In this document: piece after piece, positions 57,653-64,000 of the stretch | Layout of the letters: each line of letters begins with the position of its first letter | Numbering within the stretch: position 1 is the stretch's first letter | Assembly (NCBI GenBank): GCA_963995505.1 | Contig: OZ023194.1 | Coordinates: 14,752,428 to 14,816,427, forward strand | DNA length: 64,000 nucleotides | Direction of reading: 5' to 3' | From: Hypericum androsaemum | Lineage: Eukaryota; Streptophyta; Magnoliopsida; Malpighiales; Hypericaceae | Translations under genes and position numbers: made by a program | The notes under the pieces: generated by a model | Database searches by the model: none | Seen by the model: only the letters and a program-made list of their open reading frames with translations | Told to the model about the DNA's origin: nothing

Positions 57653-60600
57653 TCAGGGAGGAAAATCTCCCCTTGACGTTTGGTGTATCGCTAATCTTGG
57701 CCCTACACCGTAACTATCAATTACCTCATACGAAGAAGACACACCCCTACTAGTCCGTCCAGCAACAATGCATCGGGGAATGGCCATATCACTAATATCA
57801 CTAAGAATGAGGCCACGAACCTCTAAGGGGGGTTCGTCCAACACCGACAACCCCAACGGTCTGGTGAACCCAATATTTGCCAACATATCCGCGCATCTAT
57901 TGGCCTCACGATAGACATGACAAATCCGAACATTCCAATCACGCTTAATCTCTTGAAGAATTTTGACAAGAAGAGGGTTTGGAATGCCCGTCTCTGCCTG
58001 CTGCTTATTAATGTAACTTTCAACGATCTTGGAGTCCGTTTCGAAGATAACCTTCTTCATTCCATTATGCCAAGCTACTTGAAGGCCATTTAAGATTCCC
58101 CAAAGCTCGGCGTTAACAGAAGAGCATGACCCGAGGTTACTTGTAAACCCACCTATCCAATGCCCGTTGTGGTCTCTGATTATCCCCCCTACTGCCGCCC
58201 TGTCTATAGAAGCGCGCATCGCTCCGTCCGTATTAACCTTTACTCATCTCGGCAGTGGACGCTGCCAACCAATTAACTGCTCGATCCTTGTAGGTTGAGT
58301 CTACATTCTGCTACCAATATCACAGGCCTTTTCCACTTCTTTGTACCTGCAAAGGATGGCAGCAAACTGGTTAGAGGGCCTGACCTCTCCCTCACTCCAC
58401 ACCTTAGAGTTTCTCCACTTCCAAAACTCATTTAGAGTTATGATGAAAATGGATAACCAAGTGCGTGCAGCAGACAGGTTGCGATCAAGCTATTCAACTA
58501 AATCGAGAGTGAAAAAACCATTTATATCAATGCCTTCCCTTCTTAATAGTTTAACCCAAGTGGGGGAAATCTTAACGCAATCACGCAAGGCATGCAACAC
58601 CATCTCTTCGCCATTGTGACAACATGGGCAGACCGCATTATCCATCATATGGCGGTTCCTGCGTATACCATTAGTGAGCAGTTTACCATGCCCACTAGCC
58701 ATATTACTCGCTTCAAACGTTAAGGCCCGTTCCATTGCCACAACCTTTTCCACGAGCGCACTTTAGTATCATCAGGCGGTCCTTGCACAAGATCATACGC
58801 CGACCTCATTGAGAAAACACCATTTGGAGTACGGCTCCAAACAATTATGTCCATTCCTCCATCACTAGTTGGGGAAATAGTGCCTGCAATATGTAACAAG
58901 AGGTTAGCCGGGACAAAAGGCTCAATGAGGTCCCATTTCCAGCCACCTAAGTTATCAACAAGATTGCCAACTCTATGATCCACCATCGAGTCGGGTAGCG
59001 CCGTTTCACAGGAATGCAGCAGGACCATGGATTGATCCAGCCATAAATCCGTCCAAAATTTTGCACTCCTGCCATCACCAATGACCCACTTCACACCTTG
59101 GAGCATGATTGGCCAAAGAGCCGCCAATGCTTTCCATAGAGGGGAGCTATTCGCTTTGCTAGAGACATTGGGGATCATACTGTCTTGCTTAACATATTTG
59201 TTCCAAAGCACCTGAGCCCACTGTCAACAACAAGGTTCCATGCTAGCTTCATCAACATAGCCGTGTTCTGTGAGCACAGATTTTTAAAGCCCAAACCCCC
59301 AGCAGACTTTGGGGAGCACACAGATCGCCAAGAGACCAGATGAGGTCTTTTCTTAGTTGTCGTTGAGCCCCACAAGAATCCATGTTGGGTCTTTTCCACT
59401 GCTTCACAAAGCCCAACAGGGAGCTTAGTAGTCTGCATCGCATAAGACGGGAGGGCCGCTAGGATAGCTTGTGAAAGGGTAGCACGCCCAGCAAAGGAGA
59501 GCTTGTCGGTGCACCACCCATGTAGCCTGTCCTGCACTTTGTCAAGAATAAAGGCATAAGTACTTTTAGTAACCCGATCATGTAGAATAGTCATTCTCAA
59601 GTACTTTTCCATATTTTTTGATAGTGAAACTCCAAGCAACCGGCTAAGTCTCGAGCCAAAGACGTGGAAACATTCTTGGACACAAAGAGTTTGGTCTTGG
59701 GCTTGCTAACTTGTTGACCAAACACGGTGCAAAACTCCTCAAGCACATTAGTAACCACTGTAGCTTGTGCTTTCGAAGCTTTCGCAAAGAGGAATAGGTC
59801 GTCTACAAAGAATAAGTGAGAGATAGCAGGGCCCTTTTGTGAGATCTTGAAGGGCCGCCATTTTTCTGTCTCAACTTTCATCGTGATCAAATGTCCCAAT
59901 CTTTCAAGACAAAACAAAAAGGTACGGCGAAAGAGGATCTCCTTGCCGAACCCCATGAGTAGGTCTAAAAGCCTCAGTTGTTTCTCCATTCCACAACACC
60001 TGCATTGAAGCCGAGGAAACACAGGTGAGTATCAAGTTAATCAAGGATGATGGAAGGTTTAAGAGATGTAGGGTTTCCCTGATAAAGGACCAGCTCATCC
60101 TGTTGTACGCCTTTGCTAAGTCCACCTTAATTGCCATAATTTTCTTGCCTTGTCGTCTATTCTTCATTGTGTGAATCGCTTCCTGAGTGATAATGATATT
60201 GCCCGAGATGTTCCATCCAGGAACAAAGCTATTTTGATTCTGTGTTACCCAAAGAGGCATAAACTCTTGTAGGCGCCTGGCTATAATCTTGGTAATAAGC
60301 TTAAGCGACATGTTACATAAGCTTATAGGTCTGAAATCTGCCGGGTATTGAGGGTGGTCCACCTTGGGAATCAACGTGATATCGGTATACCAAGACAGGG
60401 CTTCGGGTACCCTTGAATACATCTTGGACAAAGCAAGTCATGCTCTCTTTCACAATACTCCACTTCTTTTGAAAAAAAAATAACGCGTAAACCATCCGGT
60501 CCAAGTGCCTTAAGTGGAGCAATAGAAAAAAAAATTCTTCTAATTTTCTCACTCTCTGGAACCCGTCCAAGCTCTTGTTTATCATCAGTAGATATCTGGA

Positions 60601-60787
60601 AAAACTGGTTGGAGACTTTCCGAATCCTAACTTCTCGATCTTCCTCCTTATATAGAGTCACAAAATACTGTTGAATGAGCCTTTTTACTTTATCGTCCTT
60701 GCTAACCCAAGCCCCTTCACTATTTCGTAATGCTTCAATTCTGTTGTGCTTTCTTCGAACAATAGTTGAAGCATGGAAGAAGTGAGT
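57653..60787 (-). pseudogene. LINE ORF2 remnant (reverse transcriptase, zf-RVT, RNase H)
   Basis: Pieces in shifting minus frames occur in the normal order. 60787-60371 is pre-RT (THFFHASTIVRRKHNRIEAL) and the RT start. 60431-59904 is the RT core (YTDITLIPKVDHPQYPADFR, RPISLCNMSLKLITKI, VDLAKAYNRMSW, HGVRQGDPLSPYLF). 60022-59597 carries the catalytic FFVDDLFLFA box (about 59815). 59639-59175 is the thumb. 59211-58490 is the zf-RVT region (CPCCHNGEEMVLHAL). 58219-57653 is RNase H (ETDSKIVESY, HVYREANRCADMLAN). Multiple frameshifts make it inactive. Confidence 0.85.
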
Positions 60788-60963
60788 GTTTCCTATTGCA
60801 TTGAACTTGCAATGGGTAGTGACGTTTAGGTTTTGGAAATAATCTTCATCCAATCGATACGAAAAAATGCATTTGACATTGACCTCATATTGTCCATTTA
60901 TCACTACTACATGTGCTCAATGGAAAAAAGGTGTTGAACCATAAGATATTAACATAAAATCTT

Positions 60964-62137
60964 GGGATAAGTTCATTTTAGTACCATGTAATTTGACTCT
61001 TTTCGTCTGGAGTACCATATGGTTCCAAATTGGTATTTTAGTACCCTATGGTTGACCACCAATTTTTCGGGCAGGTCCAGGGCAGCTACCTATCCATACC
61101 TGCCCAAAACGATGTCATTTTGAGACGACGTGGAAGACACGTGACGAAATACTTTCTTAAGTTAAGCTGACGTGGACAGTGGTAAATTATCTATTCAGTA
61201 GGACATCGAGGCTGCCAGGTCCGTTGTCAGGAATGACGACTTCAAGCTCCAACTCTGCTTGGACGCCGTCTCGCGACAGTTCAAGACCCCAACCTTCCTC
61301 ATCATCGAGATGCAGCGCAGCCACGCCCACCTCCTGCGAGGAGAAGCGCAACGTCGATCCAGCAGCCGCGACGACATCTTCACCATCACCAGCAAGAAAC
61401 CCTCCTTGTACTCCTTCAACGCAATTCCATCCACGGCCCGCCCCACTCCTCAGGTCAGCTCTCTTTCCCTCATCCCGCTTCCCCTCCTCTTTTTTATTTT
61501 ATTAGGGTTTCAATTCGATTATTCTGTGCAGGCAACGCAGCAAAAGGGGACAAGCTGAGCCTGATTAAGGTTGCCAGCCTAATCGAAGTCTCGGCCAAGA
61601 AGGGGACTCAGGAGCTCAACCTCAGCAACAAGCTCATGGATCAGATCAAGTGGCTCCCCGATTCCATCTGGAAACTCTCTGCTTTGCTTGCTCTACAATA
61701 ACGAACTTGAGTTTGTGCTAGAGAGTTTGTGCTTCGCTACCTCCCTTGTTAAGATGAATATTGGCAACAATTTTGCTGATTTGAGATCTTTGCACAGGTC
61801 CATTGGAAACCTTGAGAATCTTGAAGAGCTGGATATTACTAAGTAATAATCAAATACGCGTTCTTCCAGACTATTTAAAAGGGATTTCGAAATAATATAA
61901 TCAAATTAGAGACTGAATATGTAATTTATCACGGTCCACATCAGCTTTAACTTAAGAAAGTCATTCGCTACGTCGTCTCAAAACGACGTCATTTCAAGCG
62001 GGTTTGGAAGGGCAGCTGCCCTGGACCTGCCCGAAAAATTGGTGGTCAACCACAGGGTACTAAAATACCAATTTAGAACCACATGGTACTCTAGGTGAAA
62101 AGAGTGAAACTACAAGGTGCTAAAATGAACTTATCCC
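60964..62137 (+). mobile_element. Pack-MULE carrying a rearranged PIRL gene
   Basis: Perfect 9-bp TSD TAAAATCTT (60955-60963, 62138-62146). Arms of about 235 bp, GGGATAAGTTCATTTTAGTA / rc GGGATAAGTTCATTTTAGCA, share TTGACCACCAATTTTTCGGGC. Same TIR family as 36981-42032. The interior (about 61200-61873) is derived from a plant intracellular Ras-group-related LRR gene on the plus strand. Confidence 0.93.
61201..61873 (+). pseudogene. captured PIRL (plant intracellular Ras-group LRR) fragments
   Basis: Three pieces lie in gene order. 61202-61456 gives DIEAARSVVRNDDFKLQLCL, like the N-terminal region, and ends at a GT donor (GTCAGCTCTC). An intron follows, with TGTGCAG acceptor near 61532. 61533-61700 gives GDKLSLIKVASLIEVSAKKG and LNLSNKLMDQIKWLPDSI, the start of the LRRs. 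61700-61873 gives SLVKMNIGNNFADLRSL, NLENLEELDI and NQIRVLPD, the last LRRs, in a different frame. The middle LRRs are deleted. Retained intron indicates genomic capture. No open frame spans it. Confidence 0.82.
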
Positions 62138-62146
62138 TAAAATCTT

Positions 62147-62637
62147 TGGTAAAATACTACCTGGCCCTTAGTCTAATTGCTCTTTTTAAATTACGAAAAT
62201 GAAAATTTCAAATTCGAATCGAAGCAATCTGATTGTCGTTGTTTTTTTTATTAAATCAACAATTGTCCATAAAAAATTTGGGTTGGTTGATGCTATTAAT
62301 AAAATATAAAAAATTCGAGTTGTAATTTGTATATGTAAATATATAAAAACTAGTTATTTATTAAAATATTGGGTTGAGTTGCCCTGTGAGTGTGAATAAA
62401 TATAGTCTAAGAGGACCTGCTAGTACTTTACGAATTAACCAACAGCCTAGAAGGCAGACGACCGGTCATCGAAGAAAAACTGAAATTTCAGCTTCCAATA
62501 AACAGAACCAAAACCCTCCGTCGAAAGAAACCCTTTTGGTGTTCTAAGCAACGAGTAGCCCTTCTTCTTTCCAAAGTTGCCGCTTTTCGGTGAATCGGAA
62601 AGTTATAGCACCAAACAAAAAAACCTAAGCAAATCGT
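62147..62637. other. intergenic and presumed promoter/5' UTR of the zinc-knuckle gene
   Basis: AT-rich to about 62400, then more balanced sequence up to the start codon. No defined TATA box could be chosen with confidence. Confidence 0.35.
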
Positions 62638-64000
62638 ATGGTTAGCAAGAGGCAGAAGCTAGCCCGGAAGCGGTTCCGGGAAGCCCACCCGGAGCTGTTC
62701 CCTGATCCGGAGCCGACCCCACCCAAGGACCCCACCAAGAAGAAGAAGAAGAAGACCCTCTTCAAGCGCAAGAGGCCCGGTTCCAATGACGAGCCCGGGT
62801 CGAATAAGAGGGGGGTTTTGAGGAAGCACCCACTTAGGGTCCCCGGGATGAAGCCTGGGGATAGCTGCTATATTTGCAAGGGGAAAGAACACATCGCCAA
62901 GGCTTGTCCCGAGAAGGTTGAGTGGGAGAGGAATAAGGTATGTGGGTCGCCGGTTTTTCGGTTAAAGTTTCAATCTTTGAGGCTGTTTTTGGTTTTTAAC
63001 TTCTGGGTAGGTGTTGGAGAGTGAGGTTGTTTGGTTAAATTTGGTGTCTTTTTTATGAGTGTTTGTGGGTTTCCGGAATTTCGGATGAAGTTTCAATCTT
63101 TGAAGCTGTTTTTAATTGTTTAGCGTCTGAGAGAGTGAGGGTGTTTGATTGAAGTTGGTGTCTTTTTTATGTGTGTGGGTTTGGTTGCAGATTTGTCTGC
63201 TGTGCAGGCAACGGGGGCACAGTCTCAAGCGTTGTCCGAACAAGAAGGACGAAGCTGTGGATAGCAAGATGTGTTATAATTGCGGAGAAGCTGGGCACTC
63301 ACTGTCCCAATGTCCTCAGCCTCTTCAAGACGGTAATTTCTGCTTATTTGGGTTCTAGCTGCCACATTTGGTTGTTCTTTCTCTTTTCTGTCGTTTAATG
63401 AGCTCGTCCGAGTTGCAAGTTGCTGCACGGCTTTTGGTCATCTGTCTAACAAATAATTTGGAAATCTTCCAAACATCTTAATGGAAACCTTTCTCAAGTG
63501 CTTGTTGATTTGCGTTTTCTGGTTCATGGCTTATTTGATAGTATTGGGTCCTCTTCAACAATGAACCACTCCATTGTTTCATTAGTCTTGATCAATGTTT
63601 AGACCTGAAACTTTTGCCAGAATACTGTTGCTTACTCTGATGGGTAAATGAGTGACATTAAACTCTTGTTATCTCTCTGTGATGTCATGACTGGTATCAA
63701 CTGCAGGGGGTGCAAAATTTGCCAGCTGTTTTGTCTGTAATCAACGTGGACATTTGAGCAGGGAATGCCCGAAAAATTCTCGTGGAATTTATCCTAAGGT
63801 GAACTTGGACCCTTCTATTTGCCTACCTAGTACCTACTATATAGTTTGAGTCTCCGGCTGATACAGTTAGCTCCTAGGATGCTCATCAATTTGCAATTAG
63901 TAGCTACGACATTGTGTGCCTGCATGGAGGTTGACAATTTTGGTTTTCCTAGGGCGGTTGCTGTAAATTATGTGGTGGGGTGACGCATTTGGCTAGAGAT
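62638..64000 (+). CDS. CCHC zinc-knuckle protein, ZCCHC9-like (partial, runs off right edge)
   Basis: Exons 62638-62937, 63191-63332, 63707-63798 and 63953 onwards, with GT-AG introns and phases that agree. The N-terminal 70 residues are very basic (KKKKKKTLFKRKRPG), a likely nuclear or nucleolar signal. Zinc knuckles follow with C-X2-C-X4-H-X4-C spacing: CYICKGKEHIAKAC (Cys77 to Cys90), CLLCRQRGHSLKRC, CYNCGEAGHSLSQC, CFVCNQRGHLSREC, and the start of a fifth, CKLCGGVTHLARD, at the window end. This knuckle series resembles zinc finger CCHC domain-containing protein 9, a nucleic-acid-binding protein linked to RNA processing. Substrate is unknown. The ATG is preceded by an in-frame-free leader and starts the basic domain directly. 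Confidence 0.9.

Larger units (their letters stand above)
54133..60787 (-). mobile_element. 5'-truncated LINE (L1 type) interrupted by two later insertions
   Basis: A perfect 15-bp TSD, GTTTCCTATTGCATT, flanks it at 54118-54132 and 60788-60802. The minus-strand 3' end is an A-rich tail (T-rich on + at 54133-54146). Within it lie the gag-only LTR element (54151-56993) and a foldback MULE (57030-57515). Without them the LINE is about 3.3 kb: ORF2 from the pre-RT region to RNase H plus a 3' UTR. The minus frame that continues past 60788 to 60904 belongs to host flank that happens to be in phase. Confidence 0.88.

Noticed and set aside
60788..60904. N-terminal extension of the LINE frame
   Set aside because: It lies outside the 15-bp TSD of the LINE, so it is host flank that is in phase by chance.

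Overview
This is plant nuclear DNA, most likely from a eudicot. The host genes have small GT-AG introns, there is a nuclear tRNA-Asp with a Pol III T-run, and the recognisable proteins are plant families: an LTI65/RD29-type stress protein, a MATE/DETOXIFICATION transporter, HIPP-type heavy-metal proteins, a CAP10/rumi-like glycosyltransferase and a CCHC zinc-knuckle protein. The species cannot be told from the sequence.

Host genes in order: a decayed coiled-coil (EEIG1/EHBP1-like) gene fragment (5.3-6.1 kb); tRNA-Asp (7.0 kb); a five-exon LTI65/RD29B-like gene (+, 7.9-10.0 kb) with ABRE-type promoter motifs; a MATE gene (-, 10.9-17.8 kb) whose exons still add up to one open frame but which is split by a 4.7-kb copia element; a 98-residue HMA-fold protein (-, 33.4-33.9 kb); a 119-residue HIPP with CXXC and a CaaX box (-, 35.7-36.4 kb); a five-exon rumi-like O-glucosyltransferase (+, 50.5-53.8 kb); and a multi-zinc-knuckle protein (+, 62.6 kb to the right edge). 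These genes are functionally unrelated.

The rest is a layered set of transposon insertions, many resolvable to the base from target-site duplications (TSDs). LTR elements: a copia element cut by the left edge with a second, internally deleted copia inside it (1171-3401); the copia in the MATE gene (11839-16557); a non-coding large-LTR element (25313-27922); a 2.3-kb solo LTR (39227-41538); a gag-protease-only copia (44418-46845); and a gag-only element with near-identical LTRs and a 556-codon open frame (54151-56993). LINEs: fragments at 22.2-23.3, 34.1-34.4 and 34.9-35.4 kb, and a larger copy (54133-60787) that was later hit by the gag-only element and by a foldback element. Two hAT elements lie at 20930-22066 and 37071-38545.

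The most unusual feature is about eleven long-terminal-inverted-repeat, Mutator-like (MULE) elements in 64 kb, several with 9-bp TSDs and with a shared terminus close to 5'-GGGAWAA. Several carry pieces of host genes (Pack-MULE behaviour): ECHIDNA/TVP23 (23603-24904), a plant intracellular Ras-group LRR gene, PIRL (60964-62137), a probable PRP4-type kinase N-terminus (in 30192-32629), and an unidentified signal-peptide exon (in 36981-42032). The MULEs are also nested in one another and carry hAT, LTR and LINE-age information, so the order of insertions can be partly reconstructed.
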